From Nematostella vectensis (lineage: Eukaryota; Cnidaria; Anthozoa; Actiniaria; Edwardsiidae), in the NCBI RefSeq assembly GCF_932526225.1, contig NC_064044.1, positions 1,867,001-1,931,000 on the forward strand: a stretch of 64,000 bases of DNA. The letters run 5' to 3'. Made by a program: the position numbers and the translations under genes. The notes beneath the pieces were generated by a model. It was not told the origin of the DNA. It did not search any database and saw nothing but the letters and a program-made list of their open reading frames with translations. Below, piece after piece: positions 22,380 to 36,700 of this stretch (the first letter of the stretch is position 1; every line of letters begins with the position of its first letter).

Positions 22380-25300
22380 TTACACTCGTAAAACAAATTC
22401 CCGAATGTAACCCTGAAGCTTTTCCCGAATGTAACCTCCAGTCCGATGGTGACTTTGCTTGGGATAGTTTACGATACCAATAGTATTAAAAGTAATTTTC
22501 ATTACAATTCCCTTCAGCAATGCCACGTTAGTCTTTCGTTGCGAGCACTTGACTACTAACGCAGCGACCCGGGTTCGATTCCCGCTGATAGCCTATTTTT
22601 TTTCTTTATTATTATTTTTTTTATATCGATACTTAATTATACTGTTCTTGGTGTGTCATGACATAAAAAGAAGGTATAGGGACATTTTTATGTACTCTCA
22701 GCATCTTTGATGTGCTCATGCTTTGTTCAGGATCCTGTACATATTTTATGCACACAAGAACTAACTAGATTCCTTGGATAACTTGATTAAGTAGATTCTA
22801 ACATAGAGCATAGCGCTCGATAGATTGATATACCTTTTTTTCCGAGTATACTGTTTTATTTTTCCTAATGTTACTTTTTCGGAATTTACATTCGGAAAAA
22901 AAATTATCGATTGTAACCTTTTGGAGGTTACACTCGTAAAACAAATTCCCGAATGTAATCCTGAAGCTTTTCCCGAATGTAACCTCCAGTCCGATGGTGA
23001 CTTTGCTTGGGATAGTTTACGATACCAATAGTATTAAAAGTAATTTTCATTACAATTCCCTTCAGCAATGCCACGTTAGTCTTTCGTTGCGGGCACTTGA
23101 CTACTAACGCAGCTACCCGGGTTCGATTACCGCTGATAGCCTATTTTTATTTCTTTATTCTTTTTTTTTAAATATCGATACTCAATTATACTGTTCTTGG
23201 TGTGTCATGACATAAAAAGAAGGTATAGGGACATTTTTATGTACTCTCAGCATCTTTGATGTGCTCATGCTTTGTTCAGGATCCTGTACATATTTTATGC
23301 ACACAAGAACTAACTACATTCCTTGGATAACTTGATTAAGTAGATTCTAACATAGAGCATAGCGCTCGATAGATTGAAATACCTTTTTTTCCGAGTATAC
23401 TGTTTTATTTTTCCTAATGTTACTTTTTGGAATTTACATTCGGAAAAATAATTATCGATTGTAACCTTTTGGAGGTTACACTCGTAAAACAAATTCCCGA
23501 ATGTAACCCTGAAGCTTTTCCCGAATGTAACCTCCAGTCCGATGGTGACTTTGCTTGGGATAGTTTACGATACCAATAGTATTAAAAGTAATTTTCATTA
23601 CAATTCCCTTCAGCAATGCCACGTTAGTCTTTCGTTGCGAGCACTTGACTACTAACGCAGCGACCCGGGTTCGATTCCCGCTGATAGCCTATTTTTTTTT
23701 CTTTATTATTTTTTTTTTATATCGATACTTAATTATACTGTTCTTGGTGTGTCATGACATAAAAAGAAGGTATAGGGACATTTTTATGTACTCTCAGCAT
23801 CTTTGATGTGCTCATGCTTTGTTCAGGATCCTGTACATATTTTATGCACACAAGAACTAACTAGATTCCTTGGATAACTTGATTAAGTAGATTCTAACAT
23901 AGAGCATAGCGCTCGATAGATTGATATACCTTTTTTTCCGAGTATACTGTTTTATTTTTCCTAATGTTACTTTTTCGGAATTTACATTCGGAAAAAAAAT
24001 TATCGATTGTAACCTTTTGGAGGTTACACTCGTAAAACAAATTCCCGAATGTAACCCTGAAGCTTTTCCCGAATGTAACCTCCAGTCCGATGGTGACTTT
24101 GCTTGGGATAGTTTACGATACCAATAGTATTAAAAGTAATTTTCATTACAATTCCCTTCAGCAATGCCACGTTAGTCTTTCGTTGCGAGCACTTGACTAC
24201 TAACGCAGCGACCCGGGTTCGATTCCCGCTGATAGCCTATTTTTTTTTCTTTATTATTTTTTTTTTATATCGATACTTAATTATACTGTTCTTGGTGTGT
24301 CATGACATAAAAAGAAGGTATAGGGACATTTTTATGTACTCTCAGCATCTTTGATGTGCTCATGCTTTGTTCAGGATCCTGTACATATTTTATGCACACA
24401 AGAACTAACTAGATTCCTTGGATAACTTGATTAAGTAGATTCTAACATAGAGCATAGCGCTCGATAGATTGATATACCTTTTTTTCCGAGTATACTGTTT
24501 TATTTTTCCTAATGTTACTTTTTCGGAATTTACATTCGGAAAAAAAATTATCGATTGTAACCTTTTGGAGGTTACACTCGTAAAACAAATTCCCGAATGT
24601 AACCCTGAAGCTTTTCCCGAATGTAACCTCCAGTCCGATGGTGACTTTGCTTGGGATAGTTTACGATACCAATAGTATTAAAAGTAATTTTCATTACAAT
24701 TCCCTTCAGCAATGCCACGTTAGTCTTTCGTTGCTGGCACTTGACTACTAACGCAGCTACCCGGGTTCGATTACCGCTGATAGCCTATTTTTATTTCTTT
24801 ATTCTTTTTTTTTTAAATATCGATACTCAATTATACTGTTCTTGGTGTGTCATGACATAAAAAGAAGGTATAGGGACATTTTTATGTACTCTCAGCATCT
24901 TTGATGTGCTCATGCTTTGTTCAGGATCCTGTACATATTTTATGCACACAAGAACTAACTACATTCCTTGGATAACTTGATTAAGTAGATTCTAACATAG
25001 AGCATAGCGCTCGATAGATTGAAATACCTTTTTTTCCGAGTATACTGTTTTATTTTTCCTAATGTTACTTTTTGGAATTTACATTCGGAAAAATAATTAT
25101 CGATTGTAACCTTTTGGAGGTTACACTCGTAAAACAAATTCCCGAATGTAACCCTGAAGCTTTTCCCGAATGTAACCTCCAGTCCGATGGTGACTTTGCT
25201 TGGGATAGTTTACGATACCAATAGTATTTTGGAGGTTACACTCGTAAAACAAATTCCCGAATGTAACCCTGAAGCTTTTCCCGAATGTAACCTCCAGTCC

Positions 25301-25436
25301 GATGGTGACTTTGCTTGGGATAGTTTACGATACCAATAGTATTAAAAGTAATTTTCAATACAATTCCCTTCAGCAATGCCACGTTAGTCTTTCGTTGCGG
25401 GCACTTGACTACTAACGCAGCTACCCGGGTTCGATT
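22380..25436 (+). repeat. 8,337-bp long-range duplication, first copy
   Basis: Landmarks 22730, 23279, 23826, 24374 and 24924 correspond to 31067, 31616, 32163, 32711 and 33260 at an offset of 8336-8337 bp. Shared private markers include AATCCTGAAG (22957), GCTGGCAC (24733), the 115-bp duplication and TTTTCAATACA (25343). The match ends where this copy has GATTCCCGC and the other GATTACCGC. The left limit is approximate. Confidence 0.75.
25112..25341 (+). repeat. 115-bp internal duplication inside a monomer (site 1)
   Basis: The segment from TTTTGGAGGTTAC to CAATAGTA occurs twice in a row, at 25112-25226 and 25227-25341. The junction reads ATAGTATTTTGGAGG where a normal monomer has ATAGTATTAAAAG. 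The two ends share TT, a 2-bp microhomology. It lengthens the local spacing to 665 bp and doubles one right arm of the inverted repeat. Confidence 0.9.
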
Positions 25437-26284
25437 CCCGCTGATAGCCTATTTTTTTTTCTTTATTCTTTTTTTTTTTAAATATCGATACTTAATTATA
25501 CTGTTCTTGGTGTGTCATGACATAAAAAGAAGGTATAGGGACATTTTTATGTACTCTTAGCATCTTTGATGTGCTCATGCTTTGTTCAGGATCCTGTACA
25601 TATTTTATGCACACAAGAACTAACTACATTCCTTGGATAACTTGATTAAGTAGATTCTAACATAGAGCATAGCGCTCGATAGATTGAAATACCTTTTTTT
25701 CCGAGTATACTGTTTTATTTTTCCTAATGTTACTTTTTGGAATTTACATTCGGAAAAATAATTATCGATTGTAACCTTTTGGAGGTTACACTCGTAAAAC
25801 AAATTCCCGAATGTAACCCTGAAGCTTTTCCCGAATGTAACCTCCAGTCCGATGGTGACTTTGCTTGGGATAGTTTACGATACCAATAGTATTAAAAGTA
25901 ATTTTCATTACAATTCCCTTCAGCAATGCCACGTTAGTCTTTCGTTGCGAGCACTTGACTACTAACGCAGCGACCCGGGTTCGATTCCCGCTGATAGCCT
26001 ATTTTTTTTTCTTTATTATTTTTTTTTTATATCGATACTTAATTATACTGTTCTTGGTGTGTCATGACATAAAAAGAAGGTATAGGGACATTTTTATGTA
26101 CTCTCAGCATCTTTGATGTGCTCATGCTTTGTTCAGGATCCTGTACATATTTTATGCACACAAGAACTAACTAGATTCCTTGGATAACTTGATTAAGTAG
26201 ATTCTAACATAGAGCATAGCGCTCGATAGATTGATATACCTTTTTTTCCGAGTATACTGTTTTATTTTTCCTAATGTTACTTTT
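25437..26284 (+). repeat. Monomers between the duplicated blocks
   Basis: The landmarks here are 25589 and 26136. The monomer at 25589 follows the longest class of spacing (665 bp), caused by the internal 115-bp duplication, and is preceded by GTACTCTTAG. The one at 26136 carries GGTTAAACT in place of GGTTACACT and supplies the 3' part of the hybrid at 28876. Confidence 0.7.
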
Positions 26285-29024
26285 TCGGAATTTACATTCG
26301 GAAAAAAAATTATCGATTGTAACCTTTTGGAGGTTAAACTCGTAAAACAAATTCCCGAATGTAACCCTGAAGCTTTTCCCGAATGTAACCTCCAGTCCGA
26401 TGGTGACTTTGCTTGGGATAGTTTACGATACCAATAGTATTAAAAGTAATTTTCATTACAATTCCCTTCAGCAATGCCACGTTAGTCTTTCGTTGCGAGC
26501 ACTTGACTACTAACGCAGCGACCCGGGTTCGATTCCCGCTGATAGCCTATTTTTTTTTCTTTATTATTTTTTTTTTTATATCGATACTTAATTATACTGT
26601 TCTTGGTGTGTCATGACATAAAAAGAAGGTATAGGGACATTTTTATGTACTCTCAGCATCTTTGATGTGCTCATGCTTTGTTCAGGATCCTGTACATATT
26701 TTATGCACACAAGAACTAACTACATTCCTTGGATAACTTGATTAAGTAGATTCTAACATAGAGCATAGCGCTCGATAGATTGAAATACCTTTTTTTCCGA
26801 GTATACTGTTTTATTTTTCCTAATGTTACTTTTTGGAATTTACATTCGGAAAAATAATTATCGATTGTAACCTTTTGGAGGTTACACTCGTAAAACAAAT
26901 TCCCGAATGTAACCCTGAAGCTTTTCCCGAATGTAACCTCCAGTCCGATGGTGACTTTGCTTGGGATAGTTTACGATACCAATAGTATTAAAAGTAATTT
27001 TCATTACAATTCCCTTCAGCAATGCCACGTTAGTCTTTCGTTGCGAGCACTTGACTACTAACGCAGCGACCCGGGTTCGATTCCCGCTGATAGCCTATTT
27101 TTTTTTTTCTTTCTTATTTTTTTTTTATATCGATACTTAATTATACTGTTCTTGGTGTGTCATGACATAAAAAGAAGGTATAGGGAGATTTTTATGTACT
27201 CTCAGCATCTTTGATGTGCTCATGCTTTGTTCAGGATCCTGTACATATTTTATGCACACAAGAACTAACTAGATACCTTGGATAACTTGATTAAGTAGAT
27301 TCTAACATAGAGCATAGCGCTCGATAGATTGAAATACCTTTTTTCCGAGTATACTGTTTTATTTTTCCTAATGTTACTATTTGGAATTTACATTCGGAAA
27401 AAAAATTATCGATTGTAAGCTTTTGTGGGTTACACTCGTACAACAAATTCCCGAATGTAACCCTGAAGCTTTTCCCGAATGTAACCTCCAGTCCGATGGT
27501 GACTTTGCTTGGGATAGTTTACGATACCAATAGTATTAAAAGTAATTTTCATTACAATTCCCTTCAGCAATGCCACGTTAGTCTATCGTTGCGGGCACTT
27601 GACTACTAACGCAGCTACCCGGGTTCGATTCCCGCTGATAGCCTATTTTTGTTTCTTTATTTTTTTGTTAAATATCGATGCTTAATTATACTGTTCTTGG
27701 TGTGTCATGACATAAAAAGAAGGTATAGGGACATTTTTATGTACTCTCAGCATCTATGATGTGCTCATGCTTTGTTCAGGATCCTGTACATATTTTATGC
27801 ACACGAGAACTAACTAGATTCCTTGGATAACTTGATTAAGTAGATTCTAACATAGAGCATAGCGCTCGATAGATTGATATACCTTTTTTTCCGAGTATAC
27901 TGTTTTATTTTTCCTAATGTTACTTTTTCGGAATTTACATTCGGAAAAAAAATTATCGATTGTAACCTTTTGGAGGTTACACTCGTAAAACAAATTCCCG
28001 AATGTAACCCTGAAGCTTTTCCCGAATGTAACCTCCAGTCCGATGGTGACTTTGCTTGGGATAGTTTACGATACCAATAGTATTAAAAGTAATTTTCATT
28101 ACAATTCCCTTCAGCAATGCCACGTTAGTCTTTCGTTGCGAGCACTTGACTACTAACGCAGCGACCCGGGTTCGATTCCCGCTGATAGCCTATTTTTTTT
28201 CTTTATTATTATTTTTTTTATATCGATACTTAATTATACTGTTCTTGGTGTGTCATGACATAAAAAGAAGGTATAGGGACATTTTTATGTACTCTCAGCA
28301 TCTTTGATGTGCTCATGCTTTGTTCAGGATCCTGTACATATTTTATGCACACAAGAACTAACTAGATTCCTTGGATAACTTGATTAAGTAGATTCTAACA
28401 TAGAGCATAGCGCTCGATAGATTGATATACCTTTTTTTCCGAGTATACTGTTTTATTTTTCCTAATGTTACTTTTTCGGAATTTACATTCGGAAAAAAAA
28501 TTATCGATTGTAACCTTTTGGAGGTTACACTCGTAAAACAAATTCCCGAATGTAATCCTGAAGCTTTTCCCGAATGTAACCTCCAGTCCGATGGTGACTT
28601 TGCTTGGGATAGTTTACGATACCAATAGTATTAAAAGTAATTTTCATTACAATTCCCTTCAGCAATGCCACGTTAGTCTTTCGTTGCGGGCACTTGACTA
28701 CTAACGCAGCTACCCGGGTTCGATTACCGCTGATAGCCTATTTTTATTTCTTTATTCTTTTTTTTTAAATATCGATACTCAATTATACTGTTCTTGGTGT
28801 GTCATGACATAAAAAGAAGGTATAGGGACATTTTTATGTACTCTCAGCATCTTTGATGTGCTCATGCTTTGTTCAGGATCCTGTACATATTTTATGCACA
28901 CAAGAACTAACTACATTCCTTGGATAACTTGATTAAGTAGATTCTAACATAGAGCATAGCGCTCGATAGATTGAAATACCTTTTTTTCCGAGTATACTGT
29001 TTTATTTTTCCTAATGTTACTTTT
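26285..29024 (+). repeat. 2,740-bp five-monomer tandem duplication, first copy
   Basis: Landmarks 26685, 27234, 27779, 28327 and 28876 are each repeated exactly 2,740 bp downstream. Shared private markers are CTTTCTTATT, AGGGAGATTT, TTACTATTTGG, GTAAGCTTTTGTGGG, CATCTATGAT and ACACGAGAAC. The boundary is known only to within about 50 bp, because the sequence around it is the same in the monomer types that recombined. Confidence 0.8.
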
Positions 29025-31764
29025 TCGGAATTTACATTCGGAAAAAAAATTATCGATTGTAACCTTTTGGAGGTTAAACTCGTAAAACAAATTCCCGAAT
29101 GTAACCCTGAAGCTTTTCCCGAATGTAACCTCCAGTCCGATGGTGACTTTGCTTGGGATAGTTTACGATACCAATAGTATTAAAAGTAATTTTCATTACA
29201 ATTCCCTTCAGCAATGCCACGTTAGTCTTTCGTTGCGAGCACTTGACTACTAACGCAGCGACCCGGGTTCGATTCCCGCTGATAGCCTATTTTTTTTTCT
29301 TTATTATTTTTTTTTTTATATCGATACTTAATTATACTGTTCTTGGTGTGTCATGACATAAAAAGAAGGTATAGGGACATTTTTATGTACTCTCAGCATC
29401 TTTGATGTGCTCATGCTTTGTTCAGGATCCTGTACATATTTTATGCACACAAGAACTAACTACATTCCTTGGATAACTTGATTAAGTAGATTCTAACATA
29501 GAGCATAGCGCTCGATAGATTGAAATACCTTTTTTTCCGAGTATACTGTTTTATTTTTCCTAATGTTACTTTTTGGAATTTACATTCGGAAAAATAATTA
29601 TCGATTGTAACCTTTTGGAGGTTACACTCGTAAAACAAATTCCCGAATGTAACCCTGAAGCTTTTCCCGAATGTAACCTCCAGTCCGATGGTGACTTTGC
29701 TTGGGATAGTTTACGATACCAATAGTATTAAAAGTAATTTTCATTACAATTCCCTTCAGCAATGCCACGTTAGTCTTTCGTTGCGAGCACTTGACTACTA
29801 ACGCAGCGACCCGGGTTCGATTCCCGCTGATAGCCTATTTTTTTTTTTCTTTCTTATTTTTTTTTTATATCGATACTTAATTATACTGTTCTTGGTGTGT
29901 CATGACATAAAAAGAAGGTATAGGGAGATTTTTATGTACTCTCAGCATCTTTGATGTGCTCATGCTTTGTTCAGGATCCTGTACATATTTTATGCACACA
30001 AGAACTAACTAGATACCTTGGATAACTTGATTAAGTAGATTCTAACATAGAGCATAGCGCTCGATAGATTGAAATACCTTTTTTCCGAGTATACTGTTTT
30101 ATTTTTCCTAATGTTACTATTTGGAATTTACATTCGGAAAAAAAATTATCGATTGTAAGCTTTTGTGGGTTACACTCGTACAACAAATTCCCGAATGTAA
30201 CCCTGAAGCTTTTCCCGAATGTAACCTCCAGTCCGATGGTGACTTTGCTTGGGATAGTTTACGATACCAATAGTATTAAAAGTAATTTTCATTACAATTC
30301 CCTTCAGCAATGCCACGTTAGTCTATCGTTGCGGGCACTTGACTACTAACGCAGCTACCCGGGTTCGATTCCCGCTGATAGCCTATTTTTGTTTCTTTAT
30401 TTTTTTGTTAAATATCGATGCTTAATTATACTGTTCTTGGTGTGTCATGACATAAAAAGAAGGTATAGGGACATTTTTATGTACTCTCAGCATCTATGAT
30501 GTGCTCATGCTTTGTTCAGGATCCTGTACATATTTTATGCACACGAGAACTAACTAGATTCCTTGGATAACTTGATTAAGTAGATTCTAACATAGAGCAT
30601 AGCGCTCGATAGATTGATATACCTTTTTTTCCGAGTATACTGTTTTATTTTTCCTAATGTTACTTTTTCGGAATTTACATTCGGAAAAAAAATTATCGAT
30701 TGTAACCTTTTGGAGGTTACACTCGTAAAACAAATTCCCGAATGTAACCCTGAAGCTTTTCCCGAATGTAACCTCCAGTCCGATGGTGACTTTGCTTGGG
30801 ATAGTTTACGATACCAATAGTATTAAAAGTAATTTTCATTACAATTCCCTTCAGCAATGCCACGTTAGTCTTTCGTTGCGAGCACTTGACTACTAACGCA
30901 GCGACCCGGGTTCGATTCCCGCTGATAGCCTATTTTTTTTCTTTATTATTATTTTTTTTATATCGATACTTAATTATACTGTTCTTGGTGTGTCATGACA
31001 TAAAAAGAAGGTATAGGGACATTTTTATGTACTCTCAGCATCTTTGATGTGCTCATGCTTTGTTCAGGATCCTGTACATATTTTATGCACACAAGAACTA
31101 ACTAGATTCCTTGGATAACTTGATTAAGTAGATTCTAACATAGAGCATAGCGCTCGATAGATTGATATACCTTTTTTTCCGAGTATACTGTTTTATTTTT
31201 CCTAATGTTACTTTTTCGGAATTTACATTCGGAAAAAAAATTATCGATTGTAACCTTTTGGAGGTTACACTCGTAAAACAAATTCCCGAATGTAATCCTG
31301 AAGCTTTTCCCGAATGTAACCTCCAGTCCGATGGTGACTTTGCTTGGGATAGTTTACGATACCAATAGTATTAAAAGTAATTTTCATTACAATTCCCTTC
31401 AGCAATGCCACGTTAGTCTTTCGTTGCGGGCACTTGACTACTAACGCAGCTACCCGGGTTCGATTACCGCTGATAGCCTATTTTTATTTCTTTATTCTTT
31501 TTTTTTAAATATCGATACTCAATTATACTGTTCTTGGTGTGTCATGACATAAAAAGAAGGTATAGGGACATTTTTATGTACTCTCAGCATCTTTGATGTG
31601 CTCATGCTTTGTTCAGGATCCTGTACATATTTTATGCACACAAGAACTAACTACATTCCTTGGATAACTTGATTAAGTAGATTCTAACATAGAGCATAGC
31701 GCTCGATAGATTGAAATACCTTTTTTTCCGAGTATACTGTTTTATTTTTCCTAATGTTACTTTT
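29025..31764 (+). repeat. 2,740-bp five-monomer tandem duplication, second copy
   Basis: Landmarks are 29425, 29974, 30519, 31067 and 31616. I noticed no clear differences from the first copy, so the event is very recent or is an assembly duplication. The junction lies inside the monomer at 28876, whose start is of the CATTCC/GAAATACC type but whose later part (TTTTTCGG, GGTTAAACT) is of the type at 26136. Confidence 0.8.
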
Positions 31765-33773
31765 TGGAATTTACATTCGGAAAAATAATTATCGATTGTA
31801 ACCTTTTGGAGGTTACACTCGTAAAACAAATTCCCGAATGTAACCCTGAAGCTTTTCCCGAATGTAACCTCCAGTCCGATGGTGACTTTGCTTGGGATAG
31901 TTTACGATACCAATAGTATTAAAAGTAATTTTCATTACAATTCCCTTCAGCAATGCCACGTTAGTCTTTCGTTGCGAGCACTTGACTACTAACGCAGCGA
32001 CCCGGGTTCGATTCCCGCTGATAGCCTATTTTTTTTTCTTTATTATTTTTTTTTTATATCGATACTTAATTATACTGTTCTTGGTGTGTCATGACATAAA
32101 AAGAAGGTATAGGGACATTTTTATGTACTCTCAGCATCTTTGATGTGCTCATGCTTTGTTCAGGATCCTGTACATATTTTATGCACACAAGAACTAACTA
32201 GATTCCTTGGATAACTTGATTAAGTAGATTCTAACATAGAGCATAGCGCTCGATAGATTGATATACCTTTTTTTCCGAGTATACTGTTTTATTTTTCCTA
32301 ATGTTACTTTTTCGGAATTTACATTCGGAAAAAAAATTATCGATTGTAACCTTTTGGAGGTTACACTCGTAAAACAAATTCCCGAATGTAACCCTGAAGC
32401 TTTTCCCGAATGTAACCTCCAGTCCGATGGTGACTTTGCTTGGGATAGTTTACGATACCAATAGTATTAAAAGTAATTTTCATTACAATTCCCTTCAGCA
32501 ATGCCACGTTAGTCTTTCGTTGCGAGCACTTGACTACTAACGCAGCGACCCGGGTTCGATTCCCGCTGATAGCCTATTTTTTTTTCTTTATTATTTTTTT
32601 TTTATATCGATACTTAATTATACTGTTCTTGGTGTGTCATGACATAAAAAGAAGGTATAGGGACATTTTTATGTACTCTCAGCATCTTTGATGTGCTCAT
32701 GCTTTGTTCAGGATCCTGTACATATTTTATGCACACAAGAACTAACTAGATTCCTGGATAACTTGATTAAGTAGATTCTAACATAGAGCATAGCGCTCGA
32801 TAGATTGATATACCTTTTTTTCCGAGTATACTGTTTTATTTTTCCTAATGTTACTTTTTCGGAATTTACATTCGGAAAAAAAATTATCGATTGTAACCTT
32901 TTGGAGGTTACACTCGTAAAACAAATTCCCGAATGTAACCCTGAAGCTTTTCCCGAATGTAACCTCCAGTCCGATGGTGACTTTGCTTGGGATAGTTTAC
33001 GATACCAATAGTATTAAAAGTAATTTTCATTACAATTCCCTTCAGCAATGCCACGTTAGTCTTTCGTTGCTGGCACTTGACTACTAACGCAGCTACCCGG
33101 GTTCGATTACCGCTGATAGCCTATTTATATTTCTTTATTCTTTTTTTTTTAAATATCGATACTCAATTATACTGTTCTTGGTGTGTCATGACATAAAAAG
33201 AAGGTATAGGGACATTTTTATGTACTCTCAGCATCTTTGATGTGCTCATGCTTTGTTCAGGATCCTGTACATATTTTATGCACACAAGAACTAACTACAT
33301 TCCTTGGATAACTTGATTAAGTAGATTCTAACATAGAGCATAGCGCTCGATAGATTGAAATACCTTTTTTTCCGAGTATACTGTTTTATTTTTCCTAATG
33401 TTACTTTTTGGAATTTACATTCGGAAAAATAATTATCGATTGTAACCTTTTGGAGGTTACACTCGTAAAACAAATTCCCGAATGTAACCCTGAAGCTTTT
33501 CCCGAATGTAACCTCCAGTCCGATGGTGACTTTGCTTGGGATAGTTTACGATACCAATAGTATTTTGGAGGTTACACTCGTAAAACAAATTCCCGAATGT
33601 AACCCTGAAGCTTTTCCCGAATGTAACCTCCAGTCCGATGGTGACTTTGCTTGGGATAGTTTACGATACCAATAGTATTAAAAGTAATTTTCAATACAAT
33701 TCCCTTCAGCAATGCCACGTTAGTCTTTCGTTGCGGGCACTTGACTACTAACGCAGCTACCCGGGTTCGATTA
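30717..33773 (+). repeat. 8,337-bp long-range duplication, second copy
   Basis: This is the partner of 22380-25436. It differs from it by small changes, such as a one-base deletion in ATTCCTGGATAAC near 32752 and TATTTATATTTC near 33122. It also overlaps the end of the nested 2,740-bp duplication. Confidence 0.75.
33448..33677 (+). repeat. 115-bp internal duplication inside a monomer (site 2)
   Basis: The copies are at 33448-33562 and 33563-33677, with the same junction as site 1. The adjacent TTTTCAATACA is also shared, as expected if both descend from one event carried in the 8.3-kb duplication. Confidence 0.9.
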
Positions 33774-36700
33774 CCGCTGATAGCCTATTTTTATTTCTTT
33801 ATTCTTTTTTTTTTAAATATCGATACTCAATTATACTGTTCTTGGTGTGTCATGACATAAAAAGAAGGTATAGGGACATTTTTATGTACTCTCAGCATCT
33901 TTGATGTGCTCATGCTTTGTTCAGGATCCTGTACATATTTTATGCACACGAGAACTAACTAGATTCCTTGGATAACTTGATTAAGTAGATTCTAACATAG
34001 AGCATAGCGCTCGATAGATTGATATACCTTTTTTTCCGAGTATACTGTTTTATTTTTCCTAATGTTACTTTTTTGGAATTTACATTCGGAAAAAAAATTA
34101 TCGATTGTAACCTTTTGGAGGTTACACTCGTAAAACAAATTCCCGAATGTAACCCTGAAGCTTTTCCCGAATGTAACCTCCAGTCCGATGGTGACTTTGC
34201 TTGGGATAGTTTACGATACCAATAGTATTAAAAGTAATTATCATTACAATTCCCTTCAGCAATGCCACGTTAGTTTATCGTTGCGGGCACTTGACTACTA
34301 ACGCAGCTACCCGGGTTCGATTCCCGCTGATAGCCTATTTTTTTTTCTTTATTATTTTAAATATCGATGCTTAATTATACTGTTCTTGGTGTGTCATGAC
34401 ATAAAAAGAAGGTATAGGGACATTTTTATGTACTCTCAGCATCTTTGATGTGCTCATGCTTTGTTCAGGATCCTGTACATATTTTATGCACACAAGAACT
34501 AACTAGATTCCTTGGATAACTTGATTAAGTAGATTCTAACATAGAGCATAGCGCTCGATAGATTGATATACCTTTTTTTCCGTGTATACTGTTTCATTTT
34601 TCCTAATGTTACTTTTTGGAATTTACATTCGGAAAAAGAATTATCGATTGTAACCTTTTGGAGGTTACACTCGTAAAACAAATTCCCGAATGTAACCCTG
34701 AGGCTTTTCCCGAATGTAACCTCCAGTCCGATGGTGACTTTGCTTGGGATAGTTTACGATACCAATAGTATTAAAAGTAATTTTCATTACAATTCCCTTC
34801 AGCAATGCCACGTTAGTCTTTCGTTGCGGGCACTTGACTACTAACGCAGCGACCCGGGTTCGATTCCCGCTGATAGCCTTTTTTTTTCTTAATTTTTTTT
34901 TTAAATACCGATACTTAATTATACTGTTCTTGTTGTGTCATAACATAAAAAGAAGGTATAGGGACATTTTTATGTACTCTCAGCATCTCTGATGTGCTCA
35001 TGCTTTGTTCAGGATCCTGTACATATTTTATGCACACAAGAACTAACTAGATTCCTTGGATAACTTGATTAAGTAGATTCTAACATAGAGCATAGCGTTC
35101 GATAGATTGATATACCTTTTTTTCCGAGTATACTGTTTTATTTTTCCTAATGTTACTTTTTCGGAATTTACATTCGGAAAAAAAATTATCGATTGTAATC
35201 TTTTGAAGGTTACACTCGTAAAACAAATTCCCGAATGTAACCCTGAAGCTTTTCCCGAATGTAACCTCCAGTCCGATGGTGACTGCTTGGGATAGTTTAC
35301 GATACCAATAGTATTAAAAGTAATTTTCATTACAATTCCCTTCAGCAATGCCACGTTAGTCTTTCGTTGCAGGCACTTGACTACTAACGCAGCTACCCGG
35401 GTTCGATTCCCGCTTATAGCCTATTTTTTTTCTTTATTCTCTTTTTTTTTTAAATATCGATACTCAATTATACTGTTCTTGGTGTGTCATGACATAAAAA
35501 GAAGGTATAGGGACATTTTTATGTACTCTCAGCATCTTTGATGTGCTCATGCTTTGTTCAGGATCCTGTACATATTTTATGCACACAAGAACTAACTACA
35601 TTCCTTGGATAACTTGATTAAGTAGATTCTAACATAGAGCATAGCGCTCGATAGATTGAAATACCTTTTTTTCCGAGTATACTGTTTTATTTTTCCTAAT
35701 GTTACTTTTTGGAATTTACATTCGGAAAAATAATTATCGATTGTAACCTTTTGGAGGTTACACTCGTAAAACAAATTCCCGAATGTAACCCTGAAGCTTT
35801 TCCAGAATTTAACCTCCAGTCCGATGGTGACTTTGCTTGGGATAGTTTACGATACCAATAGTATTAAAAGTAATTTTCATTACAATTCCCTTCAGCAATG
35901 CCACGTTAGTCTTTCGTTGCGAGCACTTGACTACTAACGCAGCGACCCGGGTTCGATTCCCGCTGATAGCCTATTTTTTTTTTCTTTATTATTTTTTTTT
36001 AATTATCGATACTTAATTATACTGTTCTTGGTGTGTCATGACATAAAAAGAAGGTATAGGGACATTTTTATGTACTCTCAGCATCTTTGATGTGCTCATG
36101 CTTTGTTCAGGATCCTGTACATATTTTATGCACACAAGAACTAACTAGATTCCTTGGATAACTTGATTAAGTAGATTCTAACATAGAGCATAGCGCTCGA
36201 TAGATTGATATACCTTTTTTTCCGAGTATACTGTTTTATTTTTCCTAATGTTACTTTTTCGGAATTTACATTCGGAAAAAAAATTATCGATTGTAACCTT
36301 TTGGAGGTTACACTCGTAAAACAAATTCCCGAATGTAACCCTGAAGATTTTCCCGAATGTAACCTCCAGTCCGATGGTGACTTTGCTTGGGATAGTTTAC
36401 GATTCCAATAGTATTAAAAGTAATTTTCATTACAATTCCCTTCAGCAATGCCACGTTAGTCTTTCGTTGCGGGCACTTGACTACTAACGCAGCCACCCGG
36501 GTTCGATTCCCACTGATAGCCTATTTTTTTTCTTTATTCTTTTTTTTTTAAATATCGATACTTAATTATACTGTTCTTGGTGTGTCATGATATAAAAAGA
36601 AGGTATAGGGACATTTGTATGTACTCTTAGCATCTTTGATGTGCTCATGCTTTTTTCAGGATCCTGTACATATTTTATGCACAAAAGAACTAACTACATT

